A stretch of DNA of 64,000 nucleotides from an uncultured Desulfovibrio sp. (GTDB lineage Bacteria > Desulfobacterota > Desulfovibrionia > Desulfovibrionales > Desulfovibrionaceae), in assembly GCA_934546745.1 (NCBI GenBank), contig CAKTDV010000002.1, positions 147,378 to 211,377 on the forward strand, written 5' to 3'. This document shows, piece by piece, positions 1 to 7,055 of this stretch. The position numbers were made by a program, and so were the translations under genes. Within the stretch, counting starts at the first letter, position 1, and each line of letters opens with the position of its first letter. The notes under the pieces are model-generated. The model had not been told where the DNA came from. It ran no database searches and saw nothing but the letters and a program-made list of their open reading frames with translations.

Positions 1-174
1 ATCGCGATCAGGCCAGCGCGGATTGGCGGGATTGTGTCTGAAACCGTGACGCCACAGGGCTTCCGCCATATCGGCCATGCCGAGAGGAGCCCCGGGATGG
101 CCGGATTTGGATTTTTCAATGGCGTCGATGGCAAGGGCGCGGATGGCATTGGCGCACTGGCGGCGGGTGGGCAT
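1..174 (-). CDS. tkt: transketolase, N-terminal part (runs off the left edge)
   Basis: This is the first 58 codons of a thiamine-diphosphate transketolase of the non-oxidative pentose phosphate pathway. On the minus strand the ATG at 174 opens a frame with no stop to base 1. The translation has the family's N-terminal pattern: ANAIRALAIDAIEKSKSGHP, then GAPLGMADMAEALW and RHNPANPRWPDRD, which includes the conserved SGHPGAPLGMAD cofactor/substrate segment. It lies 36 bases downstream of rpe on the same strand, so the two pentose-phosphate enzymes probably share a transcript. The active-site remainder is outside the window. Confidence 0.9.
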   Translation of the reverse strand, partial: MPTRRQCANAIRALAIDAIEKSKSGHPGAPLGMADMAEALWRHGFRHNPANPRWPDRD

Positions 175-210
175 GGCTGTTCCTCGCTGGGCTTGTGGGT
201 TGGGTGGGGA

Positions 211-918
211 TTATTTCCAGGCCAGCGCCGCGGCCTGGCGGGCAGCATGGGCGGCTGTCGCGGTGGTCGCGGCGGCGTCCGCGAAACAGCGGGCGCGCGG
301 AGCATAGGGAGGAGTGTTGAAAAAGGCGGAGCCGGAAACAAGGACATCCGCCCCGGCGGCCACAAGGGCCGCCGCGTTTTCAGGGCAGGCCCCGCCGTCC
401 ACCTGAAGGAGCGTTCCGTCCGCGCCGCAACCGTCCAGCAGCGCGCGGGCGGCGCGGATTTTGTCGAAGCTGGCGGGCAGGAAGGCCTGCCCTGAGAAGC
501 CGGGATTGACGCTCATGATCAGCGCCATGTCGATGTCTCCGGCAAGCCAGCGCAGACAGGAAAGATCCGTCCCCGGGTTGAAGGCCAGACCGGCCTTGCA
601 GCCCATGCGGTGAATTTCCGCCAGCGTGCGCTGCGCGTGCGGATCGGTTTCCGCATGGATGACGAGCATGTCGGCCCCGGCGTCACGGAAGGCGGCGATA
701 TGTCGCGCGGGATCCGTGATCATCAGATGGACGTCGAAAAAAAGGGATGTCCGTTTGCGCAGGGCCGCGATGACGGGGGGGCCGAACGTGATGTTGGGGA
801 CAAAAACGCCGTCCATCACATCCAGATGCAGCCAACGGATACCGGCCTGCTCAAGCGCCGCGCATTCTTCAGCCAGTCGCGAGAAATCGGCGGAAAGCAG
901 GGAGGGAGAGAGGATCAT
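211..918 (-). CDS. rpe: ribulose-phosphate 3-epimerase
   Basis: It interconverts D-ribulose 5-phosphate and D-xylulose 5-phosphate in the cytoplasm. The 235-residue protein is a normal-length TIM barrel. It starts MILSPSLLSADF and carries HLDVMDGVFVPNITFG (metal and catalytic Asp), the VHLMI strand, MSVNPGFSGQ and the VDGGA phosphate-binding turn. The frame is open further upstream, but the ATG at 918 is chosen because AGAGGA lies just before it and because the family begins at this residue. tkt follows on the same strand. An alanine-rich C-terminal tail (about 25 residues) is unremarkable for a GC-rich genome. Confidence 0.95.
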   Translation of the reverse strand: MILSPSLLSADFSRLAEECAALEQAGIRWLHLDVMDGVFVPNITFGPPVIAALRKRTSLFFDVHLMITDPARHIAAFRDAGADMLVIHAETDPHAQRTLAEIHRMGCKAGLAFNPGTDLSCLRWLAGDIDMALIMSVNPGFSGQAFLPASFDKIRAARALLDGCGADGTLLQVDGGACPENAAALVAAGADVLVSGSAFFNTPPYAPRARCFADAAATTATAAHAARQAAALAWK

Positions 919-1032
919 GACATATATCCTCTGGGGTGGGCGTGCCCAGGGGAGGGCCGCGCCGCGGAAAGGCTGGGCCTTTTCCGGCAGGATTGCGGGA
1001 CGGCGCCGTGCGAACAAACGCCGCCCCGCGTG

Positions 1033-1374
1033 TTATTCTTCCAACAGAAGGCGGCGAAGCCGCCGCAATTCCTGATCCATGCGCCGTGTGAAGTCCGGAT
1101 CCCGGTGCGCCGCGGCTGTATGAGCGGGCCGGGTGGGGGCGGGTTCGCCTTCCTCCAGAACGCGGCGCGCGCCGTCGATGGTCATGCCCTTTTCGTGCAG
1201 CAGGTAGCGTATGCGCCGCAGCAGGGCGATGGTTTCCTCCGTGTAGAGGCGCTGGCCTTTGGCTGTCCGAACGGGTTGTAACTGCGGAAACTCCGATTCC
1301 CAGAAACGCAGGACATAGGTCTTGAGATCGAGAAGGGTCGCGGCTTCGCCGATACGGTACAGTTTTTCAGGCAT
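1033..1374 (-). CDS. MerR-family transcriptional regulator next to pheT
   Basis: A 113-residue DNA-binding protein. The N-terminal half is a MerR-type winged helix: YRIGEAATLLDL, then the second helix with LRFWESEFPQLQP and the wing GQRLYTEETIALLRRIRYLL. The C-terminal third is charged and short, with no cysteine cluster, so it is probably not a metal sensor. It starts 13 bases after the pheT stop, with GGAGGAGG ahead of the ATG, so it is very likely cotranscribed with pheT. In deltaproteobacteria a MerR-like gene commonly sits at this position, where enterobacteria have ihfA. Its target is unknown. Confidence 0.85.
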   Translation of the reverse strand: MPEKLYRIGEAATLLDLKTYVLRFWESEFPQLQPVRTAKGQRLYTEETIALLRRIRYLLHEKGMTIDGARRVLEEGEPAPTRPAHTAAAHRDPDFTRRMDQELRRLRRLLLEE

Positions 1375-1387
1375 GCCTCCTCCGTCG

Positions 1388-3790
1388 TTAGACCCTCACG
1401 CCCAAATCTCGCACAAGGGATTGTGCCACCTTTTCCCGTTCCTTGTCCACCTCCGCATCCTTGAGCGTGCGATCCGCATGGCGGAACGTCAGGCGGAACG
1501 TCAGGTTCCGCTCCCCGGAGCCCTCCGGCTCAAAGCAGTCGCAGAGGACGGCGCTTTCAAGCAGCGGCAGCCGGAGTCCGGCGATATGGGCAAGGATGGT
1601 TCCCGTGCGCACGCCGCGATCCGCCATGACGGTAATGTCGCGGCGCACGGGCGGAAAGACTGGCAGCGGCGAGAAGCGGACGGCGGCGGCATCGTGCAGG
1701 GCACGGAGTTCCTCCAGATTGAGTTCCGCAAGCCAGACGTCCTTGCGTGCATGGAAGGCGTCGGCCTGTTCGGGGCGTACCCGTCCCATGACGCCGAGAG
1801 GGCGATCTCCGGCGAGGATGTCGACGCAGGGCAGCAGGAAGGGATGCTCGCCGTCGTGCCCGGCATAGCTGAGGGCGGGAAGATGCAGGAAGCGTTGCAG
1901 ATTCTCCACAATCCCCTTGAGATCGGCATAGTCCACGTCGCCCGGGGACTGGGGCCAGCCGCCGTCGAAACGGCTGCCGTACAGCAGCAGGCCGAGCATG
2001 CCCGTTTCCACGCAGCCTGTGGCCCGTTCGTCGGAACGGGGAGCCGCCTCAAAGATATTGGCGATTTCAAAAAGGCGCAACCCGGCGGCGCCCTGGGCGA
2101 GATTGTTGCGCAAATCCTGAAGCAGACCGGGGGCAAGGACCGTGCGCAGAACGTCCTGTTCCGCCGACAGGGGGTTCATGATGGAGATGCGTCCCTCTTG
2201 GGGCAGACGCAGGTGATCGAGATCCCGGTGCCCGGTGAAACTGTAATTGACGGCCTCGTTGAGGCCGAGACCGGCGGCCCAGCGCTTGAGACGCATACGG
2301 AAGGCGAAATCGCTTTCCGGTTCTCCCGCGCGGGAGAGATCGCCGTGTATGGCAGGCAGCAGAGGTTCGATGGTATCCAGCCCCCAGACACGGCCCACTT
2401 CCTCAATGAGATCGGCTTCGCGCGTCAGATCGGGACGCCAGCTGGGCTGGCTTACCGTCCAGGTGTCGCCGCCCTTCTCGACGGCGCACCCCAGGCCTTC
2501 CAGCACCTCCGCGTCAAATTCCGGGGAAAGATCCACGCCCAGCAGCGCGTTGGCGCGTTCAGGGCGAAAGGCGATGCGGACAGGCTGGAAGGGGCGGGGC
2601 TCGGCGCGGCAGACGCCGGGGCGGACGTTGCCGCCCGAAAGTTCGGCCATCATGGCCGCGGCGCGATCGAGGGCCCAGAGGGTCCGGCACTGATCGATGC
2701 CGCGTTCGAAACGATAGGAAGACTCGGACGACAGACCGAGGCGGCGGGATGTCTTGCGGATGAGCGCGGGCGTAAAGCAGGCGCTTTCCAGAAAGACATT
2801 GCGGCTGGTATCGTCAATTTCCGTTGCCGCTCCTCCCATGACACCGGCCAGCGCCACGGCGCGGCCCTCATCGCGGATGGTGATGTCCGTGGCGCGCAGG
2901 ACGCGTTCCTGACCGTCCAGCGTCATGAGGCGTTCGCCTTCCGTCGCCCGGTCCACACGGATGCGGCCGCCCTTGAGCTTGTCCAGATCAAAGGCGTGCA
3001 GGGGTTGGCCGCATTCAAAGAGAATGTAGTTGGTCACGTCGACGATATTGGAAATGGGGCGCACACCCACGGCATGGAGGCGGTGCCGGATGCGCATGGG
3101 CGAGGGGGCGATCCGCACCCCGGCGACGACGCGCCCGGCATACAGGGGGCAGAGATCGCCGCCGGCAATGTCCACGCCGGGCAGTTCGTCCGCCGGGCCG
3201 TCCTCGCGCAGTGGCCGCTCCGGAACCGTCAGTGGCAGTCTGAAGGCCAGCGCCACCTCACGCGCGAGCCCCAGCACCGAAAGGCAGTCCGCGCGGTTGG
3301 GGGTGATGGAGATATCCAGCACCTCCCGATCCAGCTCAAGCGTATCCACAAGGCGGTCGCCGGGAACGGCGCTGTCCGGCAGGACCATGATACCGGCGTG
3401 ATCGTCCGTCAGGCCCAGTTCCCGTTCGGAACAGATCATGCCGTGTGAAGGCGCGCCGCGCAGCTTTGCCTTCTTGATCACCAGGCCGCCGGGCATGACG
3501 GAACCCACCAGGGCCACAGGCACCTTCTGTCCTTTGGCCACATTGGGAGCGCCGCAGACGATGTCAAGCAACTCCCCCTGTCCGGCATCCACCTTGCAGA
3601 CATGCAAATGATCGGATTCGGGATGATCGGCGCATTCCACCACATGACCCACCCTGATGGAGGAAATGGCCTCATAGGGGCGCACGATGTCTTCCAGCTC
3701 CAGACCGAGCATGGTCAGTCTGTCGCCCAGTTCCTGGGCTGAGCCCTCATAGGGCACAAATTCACGCAACCACGAAAGAGAAAGCAGCAT
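1388..3790 (-). CDS. pheT: phenylalanyl-tRNA synthetase beta subunit
   Basis: The beta chain of the (alpha-beta)2 enzyme that charges tRNA-Phe, 800 residues and full length. From the N-terminus: the short start MLLSLSWLREFVPY; an EMAP/OB-type tRNA-binding domain (about residues 40-150, with CADHPESDHLHVCKVDAG); the B3/B4 editing region (SSESSYRFERGID); the B5 domain; the catalytic-like core (about 470-680); and a C-terminal anticodon-binding FDX-ACB domain with FPPVRRDITVMAD. It is separated from pheS by one small gene. MerR follows 13 bases downstream. Confidence 0.97.
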   Translation of the reverse strand: MLLSLSWLREFVPYEGSAQELGDRLTMLGLELEDIVRPYEAISSIRVGHVVECADHPESDHLHVCKVDAGQGELLDIVCGAPNVAKGQKVPVALVGSVMPGGLVIKKAKLRGAPSHGMICSERELGLTDDHAGIMVLPDSAVPGDRLVDTLELDREVLDISITPNRADCLSVLGLAREVALAFRLPLTVPERPLREDGPADELPGVDIAGGDLCPLYAGRVVAGVRIAPSPMRIRHRLHAVGVRPISNIVDVTNYILFECGQPLHAFDLDKLKGGRIRVDRATEGERLMTLDGQERVLRATDITIRDEGRAVALAGVMGGAATEIDDTSRNVFLESACFTPALIRKTSRRLGLSSESSYRFERGIDQCRTLWALDRAAAMMAELSGGNVRPGVCRAEPRPFQPVRIAFRPERANALLGVDLSPEFDAEVLEGLGCAVEKGGDTWTVSQPSWRPDLTREADLIEEVGRVWGLDTIEPLLPAIHGDLSRAGEPESDFAFRMRLKRWAAGLGLNEAVNYSFTGHRDLDHLRLPQEGRISIMNPLSAEQDVLRTVLAPGLLQDLRNNLAQGAAGLRLFEIANIFEAAPRSDERATGCVETGMLGLLLYGSRFDGGWPQSPGDVDYADLKGIVENLQRFLHLPALSYAGHDGEHPFLLPCVDILAGDRPLGVMGRVRPEQADAFHARKDVWLAELNLEELRALHDAAAVRFSPLPVFPPVRRDITVMADRGVRTGTILAHIAGLRLPLLESAVLCDCFEPEGSGERNLTFRLTFRHADRTLKDAEVDKEREKVAQSLVRDLGVRV

Positions 3791-3861
3791 ATATCACTAT
3801 CCTGTGAGTAGCGGGGATAAACGGCGCGGGCGCGTGTCCGCGCGGGCGCCGGAGCGGGGCT

Positions 3862-4227
3862 CTAGAACTTCCAGGCCGGAGCCCGCGGCGTCACGTCCGG
3901 CAGCGGCGGAACATCCGCGTCCCGTCCGTAGCCGCCATACGCGCCCGCGGGCAGGCGTTTGCGTTCCTTTTTTTCTTCCGGTTCCATGGGGATGAGGGGG
4001 CGGCCATAGGCGTCAAGCCGCCCTTTCATGCCGCTGATGCCGCCGCTCTGGGCCGTCGCCTGACCAGAGGGAGCCTCCCGCAGGCGCCTGGGCGCGTCCG
4101 GGGCTTCCAGGCCGGTTCGCGGGGCGCTGGAGGCGGAGCGCGCGGCGCAGGGCGGCGGCGCAAGAAGCGTGACCCCCAGCAGCAGGAGCGACAGAAGCGG
4201 GCGGCGGGCGGAAAGGGAACGCGCCAT
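3862..4227 (-). CDS. small secreted or periplasmic protein between pheS and pheT
   Basis: I do not recognise this 121-residue protein. It begins MARSLSARRPLLSLLLLGVT, then LLAPPPCAARSASS: a basic N-region, a leucine-rich core and an Ala-x-Ala-like or lipobox-like exit, so it is probably exported. The mature part is short, rich in Pro, Gly and charged residues, and looks disordered (for example PMEPEEKKERKRLPAGAYGG), ending PRAPAWKF. The ATG lies 2 bases after the pheS stop with no clear ribosome-binding site, which suggests coupling to pheS. Insertion of an exported protein between the two synthetase subunits is unusual. Coding status rests on position, signal peptide and frame. Confidence 0.6.
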   Translation of the reverse strand: MARSLSARRPLLSLLLLGVTLLAPPPCAARSASSAPRTGLEAPDAPRRLREAPSGQATAQSGGISGMKGRLDAYGRPLIPMEPEEKKERKRLPAGAYGGYGRDADVPPLPDVTPRAPAWKF

Positions 4228-4229
4228 GA

Positions 4230-5267
4230 CTAACCGGTGAACTGTCCGAGGAAACGCACATCGTTCTCAAAGAACATGCGCAGATCCCCGATGCCGTATT
4301 TCAGCATGGCCACACGCTCCACGCCCATGCCAAAGGCAAAACCGCTCACGCTGTCGGGATAGCCCGCCGCGGCATACACCGCCGGATCCACCATGCCGCA
4401 GCCGAGAATCTCCACCCAGCCTGTCGTTTTGCAGACGCGGCAGGGTTCGCCGTTCACATGTCCCGCGCCGCCGCAGATGCGGCAGGAAATATCCACCTCG
4501 GCGGACGGTTCGGTGAAGGGGAAAAAACTGGGACGGAAACGGACGCTGGTATGCCCGCCGAAGACGGCCCGGACAAAGGCTGTCAGGGTGCCGCGCAGAT
4601 GGGCCATGCTGATGCCGTCGCCCACCATGAGCCCCTCAATCTGATGGAACATGGGGGTATGCGTCAGGTCGGAATCGCGGCGGTAGACCTTGCCGGGAGC
4701 GATGACGGCCAGAGGAGGCCTGCGGCCCAGCATGGTACGCACCTGGACGGGGGAGGTGTGGGTGCGCAGGAGCGTGCGCCCGTCGATATACAGGGTATCC
4801 TGCATGTCGCGGGCGGGATGCTCGGGCGGCATGTTGAGGGCCTCGAAATTATAGTAGTCGTTTTCCACTTCCGGGCCGGAGGCGATGTCAAAGCCGAGAT
4901 TGCGGAAAACGGCGCAGATCTCTTCGGTCACAAGGGTTGTGGGATGCAGGGTGCCCTGCCACGGAGCCCGTCCCGGCGTGGTGGGATCAAAACGGGCGAG
5001 CGCCTCGGCTTCCTTCAGCGCTTCCAGTTCGGCCTTGCGGGCTTCAAAAATGGCGTTGAGCCGTTCCTTGACCTCGTTGGCCTTCCTCCCTACGGCGGGC
5101 CGTTCCTTCGGGGGCAGGGCGGACAGGGAATCCATAAGCGAGGCCAGCCTGCCCTTGCGGCCCAGAAAATCCACCCGCAGCTCCTCCAGAACCGCCAACG
5201 AAGAAGCCCGGCCGCACCCGGTTTCCAGGTCGCTCACCAGGCTTTCCAATGCTGCAATCAGATCCAT
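4230..5267 (-). CDS. pheS: phenylalanyl-tRNA synthetase alpha subunit
   Basis: The catalytic alpha subunit of PheRS, 345 residues. An N-terminal coiled-coil arm (about 1-85, with RVDFLGRKGRL) precedes the class II core. It contains GFDIASGPEVENDYYNFEAL, LRTHTSPVQVR (motif 2 region), PGKVYRRDSDLTHTPMFHQI, and a C-terminal GFAFGMGVERVAMLKYGI (motif 3). A Cys-rich loop with CRICGGAGH and CRVCK lies between them, as in many bacterial PheS. The start at 5267 matches the family N-terminus and has a GTGGGG stretch upstream. It sits downstream of rplT in the translation block. Confidence 0.97.
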   Translation of the reverse strand: MDLIAALESLVSDLETGCGRASSLAVLEELRVDFLGRKGRLASLMDSLSALPPKERPAVGRKANEVKERLNAIFEARKAELEALKEAEALARFDPTTPGRAPWQGTLHPTTLVTEEICAVFRNLGFDIASGPEVENDYYNFEALNMPPEHPARDMQDTLYIDGRTLLRTHTSPVQVRTMLGRRPPLAVIAPGKVYRRDSDLTHTPMFHQIEGLMVGDGISMAHLRGTLTAFVRAVFGGHTSVRFRPSFFPFTEPSAEVDISCRICGGAGHVNGEPCRVCKTTGWVEILGCGMVDPAVYAAAGYPDSVSGFAFGMGVERVAMLKYGIGDLRMFFENDVRFLGQFTG

Positions 5268-5471
5268 GCGATATCCCCACCGCCAGCGGCGGCCATGTCT
5301 GCCGCGTACCCGGGGCGGGGCGGCGGCTTCCTCTTTTCAGACAGCGGACGGGCGGCGGGCCCTTACGCCGCGCCGCCCGTCTCCAGACTCTACGGAGCGT
5401 CGCTTCCGCGCTCATGCGGCTGGCGGCCGCAGGCTGCTGAAGCTGACGCTGCATGACGAAAGCTTTTTCCG

Positions 5472-5825
5472 CTAGGCGAGGGCGGCCTTGGCCTGCTCCA
5501 CGACCTTGGCGAAGTCTTCCTTGTGGTAGACGGCCAGATCGGCCAGAACCTTGCGGTTCAGCGTGATGCCGGCCTTGGTCAGACCGTGCATGAGACGGCT
5601 GTAGGACAGGCCGTTGAGACGCGCGCCGGCGTTGATGCGCAGAATCCACAGCGTGCGGAAATCGCGCTTGCGGTGTTTACGGCCGATAAAGGAGTATTGC
5701 AGCGCGCGCTCCACAGCCTCACGGGCGGTGCGGTACAGACGGCTGCGGCCTCCGCGAAAGCCCTTTGCGGCGCTCAGATACTTTTTGTGCCGGCGATGGG
5801 CGGCAAGACCTCTCTTTACACGCAT
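5472..5825 (-). CDS. rplT: 50S ribosomal protein L20
   Basis: A 23S rRNA-binding assembly protein of the large subunit, 117 residues. It starts MRVKRGLAAHRRHKKYL and contains GFRGGRSRLYRTAREAV, RKRDFRTLWILRINAGAR and the C-terminal KAGITLNRKVLADLAV, all typical of L20. The frame extends 5 codons upstream, but the ATG at 5825 is preferred: GGAGGA precedes it and L20 begins MxRVKRG. It belongs to the conserved infC-rpmI-rplT group. In other bacteria L20 autoregulates this operon through the leader; no such structure was identified here. Confidence 0.97.
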   Translation of the reverse strand: MRVKRGLAAHRRHKKYLSAAKGFRGGRSRLYRTAREAVERALQYSFIGRKHRKRDFRTLWILRINAGARLNGLSYSRLMHGLTKAGITLNRKVLADLAVYHKEDFAKVVEQAKAALA

Positions 5826-5975
5826 GGGAGTATCCTCCATTGTCGCCCGGCAAAGGCGGAGGTTGCCCGCCGGGGAGTAAAATTTTTCGCGATGTGGAAT
5901 TGAACGCGAAGGTTACGGCTTCCACCGGCCGCACAGACCGTCCCTGGGCCGGCCATGTTCTCAGCGTGACCCATT

Positions 5976-6173
5976 CTAGCCGTTGGGCAGCATGCGGCGC
6001 ACGGCCTTTTCATTGGTGCGATCCACCGTCGTCGACTGACCCAGACGCATTTTGCGGCCGGCGGCCTTCTTGGTGAGGATGTGGCGCAGGTTCTGACGGC
6101 GGCGCTTGAACTTGCCGCTGCCCGTCAGCTGAAAACGCTTGGCGGCGGAGCGCCGGGTTTTGATCTTGGGCAT
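5976..6173 (-). CDS. rpmI: 50S ribosomal protein L35
   Basis: The 65-residue L35 protein of the large ribosomal subunit. It reads MPKIKTRRSAAKRFQLTGSG and continues with KFKRRRQNLRHILTKKA, a diagnostic sequence. The ATG at 6173 is preceded by GGGAGA at good spacing; the frame is open 30 codons further upstream but that part is not L35-like. It lies between infC and rplT as in most bacteria, although a 350-base gap separates it from infC. Confidence 0.97.
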   Translation of the reverse strand: MPKIKTRRSAAKRFQLTGSGKFKRRRQNLRHILTKKAAGRKMRLGQSTTVDRTNEKAVRRMLPNG

Positions 6174-6304
6174 GATGTTCTCCCTGAATAATGATGTCGG
6201 CATCCGTGGAAAACGCACGGATTCATGTTTCAATCCGCGGTCACCCCGTCCGTTGACTGACACCGCATCCGGCGGTTCGCCGTGTTCGCGTTGCCGTGCG
6301 GCTT

Positions 6305-6397
6305 GCCTCTCCCTGAAAGGAGAGGTTTACGGAAAAGGTTTTCACCGGATTGATCGCTGTGTCAAGAAGCGCTTTCCCCCCTGTAAGGGAGAGGTTT
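6305..6397 (-). repeat. two palindromic units resembling the left end of the tnpB element
   Basis: The 350-base gap 6174-6523 holds no gene but two imperfect palindromes. Read on the minus strand, 6332-6305 is CCGTAAACCTCTCC, TTTCAGGGAGAGG. About 40 bases further along the minus strand's upstream side, 6397-6372 is AAACCTCTCCCTTACAGGGG. Both match the left-end hairpin of the IS200/IS605-type element at 12871-12897 (CCGTAAAACCTCTCC, CTTCAGGGGGAGG), the first with only one indel and two changes across about 28 bases. They may be non-autonomous relatives (REP/MITE-like units) or remnants. No T-run follows, so an intrinsic terminator is less likely. Confidence 0.6.
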
Positions 6398-6523
6398 CAG
6401 ACCACAAAGGAAGTTGTGATGCACCCGCAAACACGCGGACACGTCCCGGACAGGCGCTGTGCGGGGAAAATAGAGTGCCTTAAAACCTTGCCGGATGCAA
6501 GTGTTCCTCCCTCCCCGCCGCCG

Positions 6524-7054
6524 CTATTTCCTGGGCACCAGCAGCATTTGCAGCGTTCGGCCTTCGGCGCGGGCTTCCTGATCCACTTTGGCCACGTCCG
6601 CCAGATCCTGGACGATACGGTCAAGAATGCTGACGCCGCGATCCTTGTGAACGATCTCGCGCCCGCGGAAAAAGACGGTTACCTTGCAGCGGTCGCCGTC
6701 CTCAAGAAAACGGCGGATATGGCGCACCTTGGTTTCGTAATCGTGGTCGTCGGTCTTGGGACGGACCTTGATTTCCTTAATCTGCACCACGCTCTGGCGT
6801 TTCTTGGCTTCCTGCTTTTTTTTCTGCTGCTCGTACTTGAACTTGCCGTAGTCCATAATGCGGCAGACAGGCGGCTCGGCGTTGGAAGACACTTCCACCA
6901 GATCCAGCCCGGCTTCCCTGGCCAGGGCAATGGCCTCATTGCGCTGCATAATCCCCTTTTGCTCGCCGTCGGCAGCGATGACGCGCACTTCTCGCGCGCG
7001 GATCATCTCGTTGCGACGCACGCCGTCCTGCGGCATTTCGCGGCGGGGTCTCAT
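6524..7054 (-). CDS. infC: translation initiation factor IF-3
   Basis: IF3 prevents premature subunit joining and proofreads start codon selection. The 176-residue protein has the N-domain (RRNEMIRAREVRVIAADGEQ), the lysine-rich linker (FKYEQQKKKQEAKKRQ) and the C-domain (KEIKVRPKTDDHDYETKVRH, FFRGREIVHKDRG). It starts with ATG one base after the thrS stop codon (TAA C ATG), without a strong ribosome-binding site. It is therefore probably translated by coupling to thrS. It uses ATG rather than the AUU start known from enterobacterial infC. Confidence 0.96.
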   Translation of the reverse strand: MRPRREMPQDGVRRNEMIRAREVRVIAADGEQKGIMQRNEAIALAREAGLDLVEVSSNAEPPVCRIMDYGKFKYEQQKKKQEAKKRQSVVQIKEIKVRPKTDDHDYETKVRHIRRFLEDGDRCKVTVFFRGREIVHKDRGVSILDRIVQDLADVAKVDQEARAEGRTLQMLLVPRK

Positions 7055-7055
7055 G

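Noticed and set aside
1322..3448. 708-codon plus-strand open frame opposite pheT
   Set aside because: It is antisense to a complete, conserved pheT; long antisense frames are common in DNA with high GC at third codon positions.
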